Of a stretch of 64,000 bases of DNA, positions 26,964-35,729 are shown in pieces. Origin of the DNA: Alistipes sp. (lineage in GTDB: Bacteria > Bacteroidota > Bacteroidia > Bacteroidales > Rikenellaceae); assembly GCA_017621455.1 (NCBI GenBank), contig JAGATC010000005.1:1-64000 (forward strand), in the 5' to 3' direction. Position numbers and translations under genes: made by a program. The notes beneath the pieces were generated by a model, which was not told the DNA's origin, did not search any database, and worked only from the letters and a program-made list of their open reading frames with translations. The stretch's first letter is position 1, and each line of letters opens with the position of its first letter.

Positions 26964-29309
26964 CTACTCGATAACTACCAAAGGCTGATCAGCCTGTACG
27001 GTGTCGCCCTCAGCAACCAACAAGCCAAGAACCTTACCTGCGAAGTCCGAAGAGATAGAGTTCTCCATCTTCATCGCCTCGAGAATCATAACCTCCTGAC
27101 CAATAGTTACGGTATCGCCAGCCTTAACCTTAATTTCGATAACACGGCCGGGGAGTGGAGCATTCACGGTCTTGCCATCGGCAGCCGTAACCTTGCGCTC
27201 AGCACCTGCCTCTGCGCCATCATCCTCCATAGAGTCGGCAACCTCGATAAGGATAGCATCAGCAGCCACGGTGTCACCCTCGGCTACAAGAATCTGCTTA
27301 ACGAAGCCAGCGTAGTCAGTGGTGATAGAGTTCTCCATCTTCATAGCCTCAAGAATCATAACCTCCTGGCCTACAGTGACTTTATCGCCAACCTTAACCT
27401 TAAGCTCGATAACACGACCGGGAAGTGGTGCACATACGGTCTTGCCTGTTACGGGGCGCTTAGCACCTGTCGCAGCACCAGCCTTAGCGCTCTCAATCTC
27501 GATGATTACGCCCTCAGCCTGTACGGTGTCACCCTCCTTAACAATAATCTGCTTAACCTTACCTGCGAAGTCCGAAGTGATAGAGTTCTCCATCTTCATA
27601 GCCTCGAGGATAGCAACCTCCTGACCTACAGTCACGGTGTCGCCAACCTTTACCTTAAGCTCGATAACACGGCCTGGAAGTGGTGCACAGATGGTGTCGC
27701 CAGTGATAGGCTGAAGATCAACCTTCTCCTCCTTCTTCAATGATGGGTCGGCAGCAACCTTCTCGGCATAGGCAGCCTTCTTAACACCAGTGAGGTAAGC
27801 CTTGGCAACCAATGGGAACAACTCCAACAAGAGCTCCTCCTTCTCGTTCTCTGCCAAGAGAACGCCACCAGCCTCCTCCAATGCGGGGTTAGGCTGCTTC
27901 TGATACTTCGATGTGTCGTAGGGGCGCTCCTCTCTAAAGCCACAAATCTTCTCGCGGAAGTCCTCCGAAATCTTTACGGGAGTACGGCCATAGTCACCCT
28001 TAACAAGACCTACGAACTGTGCCGACTTGTTGGTGTACATAGCACGGCCAGCCTTCTCGTCCATAGCGCAGTTTACGGCCTGTGCACCTACAATCTGCGA
28101 TGTGGGAGTTACGAGGGGTGGAAGACCTGCTGCCAAGCGTACGGGAGGAATAAGCTCCATAGCGCGTGGCAAGATATCCTCGGCGCCAAGCTGCTTGAGC
28201 TGTGCCACCATGTTAGAGTACATACCACCAGGAATCTCGGCATCCTGAACGAGCTTGTTAGGTGCGGGGAAGCCGAAGTATGCCTCGATAGCCTGCGATG
28301 CTACGAGTAGCTCATCCCAGTTCTCCTCCTGGGCAGCCTTCACGCAGCGGTCGAGCAGAGCATCAACCTCGGCGGGGACCTCGTCGGTGAGGGGGTTGAA
28401 GGGCTTTGGAAGGGGCTTCTCGGCACCAAATACCGACAACTCGAGCTCCTTGCGAATATCCTTCAACTCTACGTTAATCTTAGCTACTGCCTCCATATTT
28501 GCACCAAGCTCGATGCCCAACTTCTTACAGAAGAGGTATACAAGCTCTACAGCAGGAGCACCCGTACCACCACCAAACCACCAGCAGTTGGTGTCGACAA
28601 TATCAACACCCGCTACAATAGCAGCATATACCGAGCCGAGGCCATAGCCTGGGGTACAGTGTGTGTGGAAGTCAACGGTTACGCCAAGCTCCTTCTTGAG
28701 GAGTTTGATAAGGCCGTTAACACGTGCAGGAGGAATCAATCCCGACATATCCTTAATGGTAATCATGTCGGCACCGAGGGCAGCCATCTGGCGTGCCTTA
28801 TCCAAGAAGTACTCATCGGTGAAGACCTTCTCATGCTCCTCACCATCCGCATACTTAGGATCTACGGTGTAACATACGGCGCAGTCGGCGATACCGCCAT
28901 ACTGCTTGATATACTTGATTGTCGACTTAACATTATCCACGTCGTTCAAGGCGTCGAAGATACGCATGATACCCAAGCCGCTCTCGATAGCATTGCGTGA
29001 GAAGCCATCGATAATCTCGTCGGTGTAGGGAGCATATCCGAAGAGGTTACGGCCGCGTGACAATGCTGTGAGCTTCGACACGTCACCCACCGCCTTCTTA
29101 ATGGTCTCGAGACGAGTCCAAGGGTTCTCGTTCAGATAGCGCATTACAGAGTCGGGCACAGCACCGCCCCATACCTCCATAGCGTAGAAGCCTGCATCCT
29201 TATAGTAAGGAAGACAGCGGTCTACCTGCTGCTGAGTCATACGTGTTGCGAATGACGACTGCTGACCATCGCGTAACGTGAGGTCGCGAATTTTTAGGAT
29301 CTTTGTCAT
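26964..29309 (-). CDS. Carboxyltransferase (oxaloacetate decarboxylase alpha/PycB-like) with three biotinyl domains
   Basis: A 781-residue protein. Residues 5-470 are a biotin-dependent carboxyltransferase: 'LRDGQQSSFATRM' (12-24), the conserved Lys in 'TIKDMSG' (186), metal ligands in 'DFHTHCTPG' (213-221) and a conserved carboxylase domain to about 470. The C-terminus then carries three tandem biotinyl domains, about 535-606, 622-691 and 712-781. Each has its own 'EAMKMEN' acceptor lysine (Lys572, Lys657, Lys747), joined by Ala/Glu-rich linkers. Family members normally have one. It would transfer carboxyl groups between biotin and pyruvate/oxaloacetate, as pyruvate carboxylase subunit B or as the Na+-pump decarboxylase alpha subunit; the partner subunits are not in the window. 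Confidence 0.92.
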   Translation of the reverse strand: MTKILKIRDLTLRDGQQSSFATRMTQQQVDRCLPYYKDAGFYAMEVWGGAVPDSVMRYLNENPWTRLETIKKAVGDVSKLTALSRGRNLFGYAPYTDEIIDGFSRNAIESGLGIMRIFDALNDVDNVKSTIKYIKQYGGIADCAVCYTVDPKYADGEEHEKVFTDEYFLDKARQMAALGADMITIKDMSGLIPPARVNGLIKLLKKELGVTVDFHTHCTPGYGLGSVYAAIVAGVDIVDTNCWWFGGGTGAPAVELVYLFCKKLGIELGANMEAVAKINVELKDIRKELELSVFGAEKPLPKPFNPLTDEVPAEVDALLDRCVKAAQEENWDELLVASQAIEAYFGFPAPNKLVQDAEIPGGMYSNMVAQLKQLGAEDILPRAMELIPPVRLAAGLPPLVTPTSQIVGAQAVNCAMDEKAGRAMYTNKSAQFVGLVKGDYGRTPVKISEDFREKICGFREERPYDTSKYQKQPNPALEEAGGVLLAENEKEELLLELFPLVAKAYLTGVKKAAYAEKVAADPSLKKEEKVDLQPITGDTICAPLPGRVIELKVKVGDTVTVGQEVAILEAMKMENSITSDFAGKVKQIIVKEGDTVQAEGVIIEIESAKAGAATGAKRPVTGKTVCAPLPGRVIELKVKVGDKVTVGQEVMILEAMKMENSITTDYAGFVKQILVAEGDTVAADAILIEVADSMEDDGAEAGAERKVTAADGKTVNAPLPGRVIEIKVKAGDTVTIGQEVMILEAMKMENSISSDFAGKVLGLLVAEGDTVQADQPLVVIE

Positions 29310-29384
29310 AATTCTTAATGAGGTTATTTGTTAGTTTTTAGGTTATTTCCAAATAGTTTATAGGTTTATCTGTTATTCGAATAA

Positions 29385-29416
29385 CAAATATAAGCAATTT
29401 TTCTTTAAAAAACAAA
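29385..29416 (-). promoter_or_regulatory. Promoter of the carboxyltransferase gene
   Basis: On the minus strand TTTG (29416-29413), a 20-nt spacer and TATATTTG (29392-29385), about 75 bp before the ATG. Confidence 0.7.
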
Positions 29417-29435
29417 CATTTCCTTAAAAAAGTTA

Positions 29436-29547
29436 GCAAAAAGTAAAGAGATGGCGACAATGGAACGTACACACAAGTACTATCCATTGTCGCCATTTTT
29501 TTGTTAGGGGCGCAATCGCCTCCCCCTTTTATCACAACAAAGTATCG
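29436..29547 (-). terminator. Oriented 3' element, copy F (after ssb)
   Basis: In ssb orientation the lead TTGTTGTGATAAAAGGGG is followed by a 13-bp perfect stem (29496-29484 with 29463-29451). A 20-nt loop carries GTAC-N6-GTAC and a T-rich tail ends in TTTTTGC. It starts a few bases after the ssb stop codon, as in the other copies. Confidence 0.78.
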
Positions 29548-29549
29548 AA

Positions 29550-30023
29550 TTAGAAGGGGAGGTCATCCGGATCCTCCGCTATGGGTTGGGGCGCGGGTTG
29601 TGGCATCGGCTGTGGCGCAGGCTGCTGATAAGCAGGCTGTGCGGGTTGCTGGTAAGCGGGCTGCTGATAGCCTCCCTGCACTGGCTGAGCACCCTCAGGA
29701 CGACGACCAAGGAGCTTAAGCTCGTCGGCAACAATCTCCGTACCATAGTGTTTCTGGCCATCGCGCTCCCACTCACGACTACGTAGGCGTCCCTCAACAT
29801 AGAGCTGCGAACCCTTATGCACATACTTATCTACCACCTCTGCAAGGCCTCGCCAGAGAGTGATGGTATGCCACTCGGTGTGCTCGGTGGTCTCGTTAGT
29901 CTGGCGGTTAAATATACGCTCGGTGGTAGCAAGACGGATGCGGGCAACCTTAACGCCAGTCTCGAGGCTGCGCACCTCGGGATCCATGCCTACATTTCCC
30001 ACCAATATTACTTTATTTATCAT
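29550..30023 (-). CDS. ssb: Single-stranded DNA-binding protein
   Basis: A 157-residue SSB. The N-terminal OB fold (1-107, 'NKVILVGNVGMDPEVR', 'EWHTITLWRGLAEVVDKYVHKG', 'YVEGRLRSREW') is followed by a Gln/Pro/Ala-rich tail with YQQPA-type repeats (about 118-150). It ends in the canonical acidic tip 'DPDDLPF' that recruits repair and replication proteins. It lies about 50 bp after lpxK on the same strand. Confidence 0.97.
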   Translation of the reverse strand: MINKVILVGNVGMDPEVRSLETGVKVARIRLATTERIFNRQTNETTEHTEWHTITLWRGLAEVVDKYVHKGSQLYVEGRLRSREWERDGQKHYGTEIVADELKLLGRRPEGAQPVQGGYQQPAYQQPAQPAYQQPAPQPMPQPAPQPIAEDPDDLPF

Positions 30024-30075
30024 AATTTTAGATTATTATAAGTCAGAATATTATAAAACGAACCGATAAAATTGG

Positions 30076-31134
30076 TTACTTCTCTGCGCTATCACGCTCC
30101 TTATACTCAATCTCGGCGATGAGGCTACGCACAAAGTCGTCACGCTCGGGGCCCTCAACGAAACGCATAGCGATAGGTTGATAGTACATAGCACGCATCA
30201 TCCTCTCGGGCATACGAGCACGGCGCAGGCGCACAGCATCCTTCTCCGTGGTAAGAATAAAGGCACGAGGATTATCGTTGAGCTTGGCATAGAGCGCCTT
30301 AAGGTCATCTGCAGTGAACTTATGATGGTCCGCATAGAACACCTTGTCCACCACCGTAAATCGTGACTCGGCATCGCGTGCAAAGGGGCGAGGGTTACCT
30401 ATGCCCGAGACGAGTATCGCCTGCTGCGAGTAGTAGGGCTTCTCCTGGTCAGGGAAGTCGTAGATAGGCTCAATGTCGAGAGGCTCGATGTTCGAGAAGA
30501 ACACCTTCTGGTAGGCAATCTTACGCAACTGGTTGTGCCAGAGACGCTTCTCCAGAGGTTTCATCTCATCGGGGCACTTCGTGACGATGAATATATGTGC
30601 TGCCAGCAGACGTGAGCGCACATCGCGCAGACGACCTAAAGGTAGCATGTGGTCTCTATCCACAGGATTTGTCGAGTCGATAATGACTATATTTACCTTA
30701 GCCTTTACCCTACGGTGCTGGAAGCCATCATCCATAACGATGAGGTTAACCTCGGGGTGCTCTTGGCGAATACGTTCTATGCCCGCAACCCTATCTTCGG
30801 ATACTACAACCACCGTGTCAGGGAACTTAAGCTTCATTTGCAGGGGCTCGTCACCCACATCGGTGTAGTTATCGTCAACCGTCACCTCGCGGTAGCCCTT
30901 GGTCACACGTCCATATCCACGCGAGAGGATGGCCATGGTGTAGTGCTCGGCAAGCGACGAGAGGATATACTCCGCCGTGGGGGTCTTACCCGTGCCACCA
31001 ACGGTGATGTTACCGATGCACACAATGGGGATATCGAATGAGAAGCTCTTGAACACTCCCCAATCGTAGAGACGATGTCTGATGACAACGACCAGCGTGT
31101 ATATCCACGAAATTATGCGCTTAATAATCTTCAT
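30076..31134 (-). CDS. lpxK: Tetraacyldisaccharide 4'-kinase
   Basis: A 352-residue inner-membrane kinase phosphorylating the lipid A disaccharide. It has an N-terminal amphipathic or membrane helix ('IISWIYTLVVVIRHRLYDWG'), a P-loop in 'NITVGGTGKTP', 'DDGFQHRRV' for catalysis, and 'FADHHKF'-like 'YADHHKFT'. I chose the ATG at 31134 over an upstream in-frame start at 31191, because homologues begin near this helix and the promoter lies just beyond. Its presence confirms a lipid A-making Gram-negative. Confidence 0.94.
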   Translation of the reverse strand: MKIIKRIISWIYTLVVVIRHRLYDWGVFKSFSFDIPIVCIGNITVGGTGKTPTAEYILSSLAEHYTMAILSRGYGRVTKGYREVTVDDNYTDVGDEPLQMKLKFPDTVVVVSEDRVAGIERIRQEHPEVNLIVMDDGFQHRRVKAKVNIVIIDSTNPVDRDHMLPLGRLRDVRSRLLAAHIFIVTKCPDEMKPLEKRLWHNQLRKIAYQKVFFSNIEPLDIEPIYDFPDQEKPYYSQQAILVSGIGNPRPFARDAESRFTVVDKVFYADHHKFTADDLKALYAKLNDNPRAFILTTEKDAVRLRRARMPERMMRAMYYQPIAMRFVEGPERDDFVRSLIAEIEYKERDSAEK

Positions 31135-31197
31135 CGCTATCCGTTTGCCTTGCGATACCACGCACGTTAACACATATACATAGTAACACAATTACGT

Positions 31198-31229
31198 CAA
31201 AGATAGTATTTATTTTTGTAACGACCAAA
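31198..31229 (-). promoter_or_regulatory. Promoter of lpxK-ssb
   Basis: On the minus strand TTTG (31229-31226), a 20-nt spacer and TATCTTTG (31205-31198), a perfect match to the Bacteroidetes consensus, about 64 bp before the chosen lpxK ATG. Confidence 0.8.
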
Positions 31230-31301
31230 TAATGATTACAAATTTAGCATTTTATCTTCATAATTGGGGTAATTTATTGCATATATAACCAAAATTTTTA
31301 C

Positions 31302-31309
31302 TATCTTTG
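31302..31309 (+). promoter_or_regulatory. Promoter -7 box abutting the M23 lipoprotein start
   Basis: TATCTTTG ends 6 bp before the ATG at 31316. The -33 candidate (TTG at 31277-31279) gives a 22-nt spacer, slightly long. If this promoter is used, transcription would begin at or next to the start codon, making the mRNA essentially leaderless. Confidence 0.6.
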
Positions 31310-31315
31310 CAGGGT

Positions 31316-32623
31316 ATGAAACTGTTTACTCGCATCACCCCACTGCTCCTTGTTTTGTGCATGGCAGCATGTGGCGGCAGCTCCACCGACAATGGGGGCA
31401 ACGCCTCAGCAAAAGAGGCCTCAGTGAAAGAACCCGAATACCTCTATGGCATAAATATCGAGGGTTACACCATCGCCAACGACACCGTCCGCTCGGGCGA
31501 GACCGTAGGTGGCATCTTGGGACGTCGTGGCGTCTCGGCAGTTATGGTCGACAGACTCGACAAGGCCGCAGCCGACATCTTCTCGCTACGTAAGATTCGC
31601 GCCGACAAGCCATATACCACCTTTACGCGCACCGTCAGCGACTCGTTGGGTGAGCGCGAGGTGCTCGACTGGCTTGTCTACCACATCGACGCCATAGAGT
31701 ATGTAGCCTTTGGCTTCCACACCGACTCGGTATCGGTTGTTAAAGGCGAGAACCCCGTGGATATCGTACGTCAGCGCCGCGAGGCTGTCATCAACTCATC
31801 GCTATGGGGCGCTATCATGGAACAAGATATGCCCTACGCGTTGGCAGCAGAGGTCGAGGATATATACCAGTGGACCGTAGACTTCTTCGGCATACAGGAG
31901 GGCGACTCCTTCGCTGTCATCTACGACGAGAAGTTTGTCAACGACACCTCTGTGGGCATTGGCCGCGTGTGGGGTGCCGTCTTTAACCACGGTGGCAAGC
32001 AGTATTACGCCATACCCTACGCTCAGGAGGAGGGCAAGTTACGCTACTGGGAGGCATCGGGCGAGTCGCTACGCAAGCAGCTGCTGAAGGCTCCGCTTAA
32101 GTACACACGCATCAGCTCAAAGTTCTCTAACGCACGTCTTCACCCCGTATATAAGGTCTACCGTCCGCACCATGGCGTAGACTATGCCGCACCATCGGGT
32201 ACCCCTGTACACTCTGTGGCAGATGGTACCGTGATATTCGCAGGCTGGGGTGGCGGTGGTGGTAACACCATCAAGATTAAGCATGCGGGTAATCTCCAGA
32301 CTGGTTACCTTCACCTTAAGAGCTTCGCCTCGGGCATAAAGGTAGGCACCAAGGTATCACAGGGACAGCTTATCGGTTATGTGGGTTCTACTGGCACCTC
32401 TACAGGTCCTCACCTCGACTACCGCATCTGGAAGAATGGCACGCCTATTGACCCGCTCAAGGTTCCACAGGAGCCTGCAGAGCCTATTGCCGAGGCACAC
32501 AAGGCACGCTTCGAGGCGGTACGCGACAGAGTAATCGCCGAGCTTGAGGGCAGAGAGATAGAGGGTGGCTACATCACCGATGCCGACATCTTCCCCACAC
32601 AACCCACACAGCCCACAGAGTAG
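31316..32623 (+). CDS. M23-family peptidoglycan-peptidase lipoprotein
   Basis: A 435-residue lipoprotein starting 'MKLFTRITPLLLVLCMAACGG' with a lipobox ending at about Cys19. A LysM/OapA-like N-terminal part (about 45-200) precedes a C-terminal LytM/M23 domain (about 265-385). The domain has the zinc motif 'HHGVDYAAPSGTPV', the catalytic 'YLHL', and 'TGPHLDYRIW', which has HLD where the classic motif is HLH. It likely trims peptidoglycan crosslinks in the periplasm. I prefer ATG 31316 to the TTG at 31307, which lies inside the -7 box. It leads an operon with the PNPOx-like gene and ispD. Confidence 0.9.
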   Translation: MKLFTRITPLLLVLCMAACGGSSTDNGGNASAKEASVKEPEYLYGINIEGYTIANDTVRSGETVGGILGRRGVSAVMVDRLDKAAADIFSLRKIRADKPYTTFTRTVSDSLGEREVLDWLVYHIDAIEYVAFGFHTDSVSVVKGENPVDIVRQRREAVINSSLWGAIMEQDMPYALAAEVEDIYQWTVDFFGIQEGDSFAVIYDEKFVNDTSVGIGRVWGAVFNHGGKQYYAIPYAQEEGKLRYWEASGESLRKQLLKAPLKYTRISSKFSNARLHPVYKVYRPHHGVDYAAPSGTPVHSVADGTVIFAGWGGGGGNTIKIKHAGNLQTGYLHLKSFASGIKVGTKVSQGQLIGYVGSTGTSTGPHLDYRIWKNGTPIDPLKVPQEPAEPIAEAHKARFEAVRDRVIAELEGREIEGGYITDADIFPTQPTQPTE

Positions 32624-32635
32624 GCGGAGTAGACT

Positions 32636-33052
32636 ATGCTTGACGAGCGCATTATAAAGTTCATAAAGAGACACCATGTACTTACCCTTGCTACCGTAAA
32701 TAGCGAGGGTATGCCTTATGTGGCCAACTGCTTCTACGCCTACGATAAGCGTCGCAATCTCCTCATCTTCACCTCGGACGAGACTACGCGCCATGGGGGT
32801 GAGATGAGTGCAAATGGCAACGTAGCAGTAAGCATCGTTCTTGAGACGCGCGTTGTAGGCCGCGTAGAGGGAGTTCAAATAACCGGCATTGCAGAGCGTG
32901 GCGACAACGAGGCTAAGCTATGCTATATCAAGCGTTTTCCCTACGCTGCGGTGGCACCACTAACGCTATGGATGGTGCGACCCACGATGATGAAACTTAC
33001 AGACAACACACTTGGATTTGGCACAAAGCTAATATGGCGAAGCGAGGAGTAA
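32636..33052 (+). CDS. Pyridoxamine 5'-phosphate oxidase-like FMN-binding protein
   Basis: A 138-residue split-barrel protein of the PNPOx-like/YhbP group, with 'HHVLTLATVNSEGMPYVANCFYAYD' at the start and 'LIFTSDETTRHGGEM' after it. It probably binds FMN or F420-like flavin; the substrate is unknown. It starts 12 bp after the M23 lipoprotein and overlaps the ispD start by 19 bp, so all three are one operon. Confidence 0.83.
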   Translation: MLDERIIKFIKRHHVLTLATVNSEGMPYVANCFYAYDKRRNLLIFTSDETTRHGGEMSANGNVAVSIVLETRVVGRVEGVQITGIAERGDNEAKLCYIKRFPYAAVAPLTLWMVRPTMMKLTDNTLGFGTKLIWRSEE

Positions 33053-33702
33053 TAATTGTTGCTGGAGGCTCAGGTAGCCGCATGCACTCTGCCCTACCCA
33101 AGCAGTTTCTTATGCTTGGGGGCATGCCCGTTTTGGCACGCACCATCAACACATGCAGCGAGGCACTGCCTGGCGCCGACATCGTTGTGGTTCTTCCAGA
33201 GGAGCACATACCCCTATGGAAGAACCTCAGTGCCCGCTTCGACATAGCCCCACACCGCATGGTTGCAGGAGGCAAGGAGCGTTTCCACTCGGTGCTTAAT
33301 GGCATCAACGCCTTAGGTAACGACATAGAGTATATCGCTGTACATGACGGCGTTAGGGCACTTGCATCGAAGAAACTGATAATCAGAGCGATGCTTGCTG
33401 CCGAGGAGCATGAGGCCGTGATACCCGTAGTGGATGTTGTCGACTCCTACCGCAGGGTCGAGGGCAACGACTCCTATATCGTTCCCCGCGCGGAGCTACG
33501 CATCGTGCAGACGCCGCAAGTGTTTAAGGCGTCGCTATTGCGCCAGGCCTATAACACCCCCTTTAGCCCCACATTTACGGACGACGCCTCTGTGGTGGAG
33601 GCCTCTGGACATAAGATAACACTTGTCGAGGGTGAGCGCACCAACATTAAGCTCACCACACCCGACGACATGTCCTATGCCGAGTATCTAATTAGCGATT
33701 AA
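33034..33702 (+). CDS. ispD: 2-C-methyl-D-erythritol 4-phosphate cytidylyltransferase
   Basis: A 222-residue enzyme of the MEP isoprenoid pathway, joining CTP and MEP. The CTP loop is 'VAGGSGSRMHSALPKQFL', followed by 'VHDGVRAL', 'QTPQVFKASLL' and 'FTDDASVVEASG'. I place the start at the ATG at 33034, because the in-frame sequence upstream is antisense-like and overlaps the PNPOx-like gene. The overlap with that gene is 19 bp. It converges with the flippase gene, overlapping its 3' end by 11 bp. Confidence 0.95.
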   Translation: MAKRGVIIVAGGSGSRMHSALPKQFLMLGGMPVLARTINTCSEALPGADIVVVLPEEHIPLWKNLSARFDIAPHRMVAGGKERFHSVLNGINALGNDIEYIAVHDGVRALASKKLIIRAMLAAEEHEAVIPVVDVVDSYRRVEGNDSYIVPRAELRIVQTPQVFKASLLRQAYNTPFSPTFTDDASVVEASGHKITLVEGERTNIKLTTPDDMSYAEYLISD

Positions 33703-35143
33703 TCATCCCTTTGATAAGGTCGAATCCCTCTCTTAGAGCACGCAGCTTAAGGAGCCACGCAAGGGCTATGTAGATTGCTGCACCCGCCAAGATGTCGATG
33801 GCGAGGCGTAGCACGATATGCATCCCCAACAAATAGGGGCTGCCGATGTATAGCACGCCAAACATAACAGCAGCTAATAGAAATGATGGAGTGAGGGCGC
33901 CCAACAACCTACCCCACGTGGCCCTGACATAGCGCATTGCAGCAGAGCTATTTAGAAGAAACTCCACAACAGCCATGGCGGTCATACCCCAAGCCACGGC
34001 CTCCACACTTCGGGGGATGGTGTAGCATAGTATGGCTGTCATAATCACGCGCTTAACGACCTCAAGGCGCAGGATAACCCTACCATCACTCTTGGTCTTC
34101 AGGATGTTATACGACACTATGGCTATCGGGTAGAGAAGTCCCGAGAGCGCCAGAATCTCGAAGTAGGGCACCGTGGGCATCCACTTCTCGCCCAAAAGCA
34201 GCATAAACATATCGGGGGCTATGGCCACAAACATCAGCATCACGGGAAATACCACGAAGCCGAGCATACGCACTATGCGCAGGTAGCCCTCGGCAAACTT
34301 CTCATCATCATCCTTGATCTGCGCCAACGCGGGGAAGGTGACGCCCTGCACCGCCTGCACGGTGGATGTTACGGGCAGATCCTTCAGCTTCTGCGCCTGC
34401 GAGTAGTAGCCCAAGGTCGAGGTTGTATGCATCTTGCCGATGAAGAGCTGCGCTACATTATTATATATAGATGCTATCAGGTCGGTAGCGAGGAGTCGCA
34501 AACTGAATGGTGCCATCTCGCGGAGCGAACGCATGGTGGGACGCGCCGACGTGCGCCAACGGCGTAGCATCCAGAAGGCGATAGCCTTTATGCCCATCAT
34601 AAGGAGTCGCTGTGCAACCAATGCCCAGATACCGCACCCCATAATGGCCATAACCACGGCTACGACGCCGCTTATGAGCGATGCGGCGAATACTATTTTA
34701 GAGAGAAGCGCAAAGCGGAACTCACGCGTATACATCACGGTCTGCACCACGCAGAGCGAATTGATGGGGAGCACCAAGAAGAGCACAGGGGCTATATCCG
34801 CGATGATAGGGGCGTCGTAGAGACGCGCCACAAGGGGCGATATGGCGACAAGCAGGGCATAGAGCACCACTGCCACCACCACGTTGAATGTGAGCACCGA
34901 GCGATACTCCTCATCTGTTGGCGAGCTCTTGCGGATGAGTGTCTGCGAGAAGCCGCTGTCGACAATTGCCAGCGACACCGAGGTAAAGAAGGTCATAATG
35001 GCCATCACGCCGAAGTCGGCAGGGGCAACCATACGTGCTACGACGATGCTCACGACCATCTGCACGACCATCGAGAGGAGCTTCTCTGAGAAACTCCACG
35101 CAACACCCGATGCCACCTTATGTTCCAACCTCTCGCCGGCCAT
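33692..35143 (-). CDS. Wzx/MOP-type lipopolysaccharide flippase
   Basis: A 483-residue polytopic protein (about 12-14 helices) of the MOP exporter superfamily, polysaccharide-transport branch (WzxC/RfbX-like). The start 'VASGVAWSFSEKLLSMVVQMVVSIVVARMV' and the 'DFGVMAIMTFFTSVSLAIVDSGFSQTLIR' segment are typical. It probably flips lipid-linked oligosaccharides to the periplasm. It lies 4 bp after aroQ on the same strand, with no glycosyltransferase cluster around, so the glycan is not identifiable. Confidence 0.87.
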   Translation of the reverse strand: MAGERLEHKVASGVAWSFSEKLLSMVVQMVVSIVVARMVAPADFGVMAIMTFFTSVSLAIVDSGFSQTLIRKSSPTDEEYRSVLTFNVVVAVVLYALLVAISPLVARLYDAPIIADIAPVLFLVLPINSLCVVQTVMYTREFRFALLSKIVFAASLISGVVAVVMAIMGCGIWALVAQRLLMMGIKAIAFWMLRRWRTSARPTMRSLREMAPFSLRLLATDLIASIYNNVAQLFIGKMHTTSTLGYYSQAQKLKDLPVTSTVQAVQGVTFPALAQIKDDDEKFAEGYLRIVRMLGFVVFPVMLMFVAIAPDMFMLLLGEKWMPTVPYFEILALSGLLYPIAIVSYNILKTKSDGRVILRLEVVKRVIMTAILCYTIPRSVEAVAWGMTAMAVVEFLLNSSAAMRYVRATWGRLLGALTPSFLLAAVMFGVLYIGSPYLLGMHIVLRLAIDILAGAAIYIALAWLLKLRALREGFDLIKGMINR

Positions 35144-35147
35144 ACAA

Positions 35148-35564
35148 CTACTTAATGAAGTACTCTACCGCCAAGCGGTATGACTCGAGGCCGAAGCCCA
35201 TAATCGAGCCACGTACCACGGGAGCAATGAGCGAGACGTGGCGGAACTCCTCACGCGCAAGGATAGAGGATATGTGCACCTCAACCACGGGCACCGCCAC
35301 AGCCGCAATAGCGTCGCGCAGCACCACTGAGGTGTGAGTATAGCCACCAGCATTGAGGATGATACCATCGTAGAGGCCATCAGCACGCTGAATGGCATCG
35401 ACAAGCTCGCCCTCGATATTCGACTGATAGTAGTCGAGCGTAATAGCCGAGTAACGTGCGCGAAGAGCTCCGAGGTAGTCCTCGAAGCTCTCACGTCCGT
35501 ATATCTCGGGTTGGCGACGTCCCAAAAGGTTGAGATTCGCCCCGTTGATAATCAAAATTTTCAT
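35148..35564 (-). CDS. aroQ: 3-dehydroquinate dehydratase, type II
   Basis: A 138-residue enzyme of the shikimate pathway forming 3-dehydroshikimate. It has 'ILIINGANLNLLGRRQPEIYG' at the start, including the active-site Arg and Tyr; 'NAGGYTHTSVVLRDA' for substrate binding; and 'VEVHISSILAREEFR' with the catalytic His. The length is typical. It is in an operon with the flippase. Confidence 0.97.
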   Translation of the reverse strand: MKILIINGANLNLLGRRQPEIYGRESFEDYLGALRARYSAITLDYYQSNIEGELVDAIQRADGLYDGIILNAGGYTHTSVVLRDAIAAVAVPVVEVHISSILAREEFRHVSLIAPVVRGSIMGFGLESYRLAVEYFIK

Positions 35565-35601
35565 CGCAAAATAGGTTTAGTGCGATAAGGAATGTAACGT
35601 T

Positions 35602-35729
35602 ATTTTATCGTTAGAATAGGTTAGATTTGGAGATTTGACGCAGACTGAAAAAGCGGAGTTTACTGAGGTGTAAATGAGCATTTTTCAGACAAGCAAAACT
35701 TCAAAGATGACCTATTATCACGATAAAAT
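35602..35729 (-). terminator. Oriented 3' element, diverged copy G (after buk)
   Basis: In buk orientation the lead TTTTATCGTGATAATAGG includes the GTGATAA core. A stem CTGAAAAA/TTTTTCAG (about 35688-35678 with 35654-35645) encloses a loop with TTTACACCTCAGTAAA in place of GTAC-N-GTAC. An outer 10-bp inverted repeat (35602-35611 with 35720-35729) brackets it. It is the weakest member of the family. Confidence 0.5.

Noticed and set aside
27000..27700. Triple biotinyl domain as an assembly duplication
   Set aside because: The three units differ in many synonymous and non-synonymous positions and have different linkers, so they are genuine diverged copies as far as sequence can show.
32920..33033. 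N-terminal extension of ispD
   Set aside because: The in-frame extension lies over the PNPOx-like gene in another frame and is not like IspD; the family motif begins right after the ATG at 33034.
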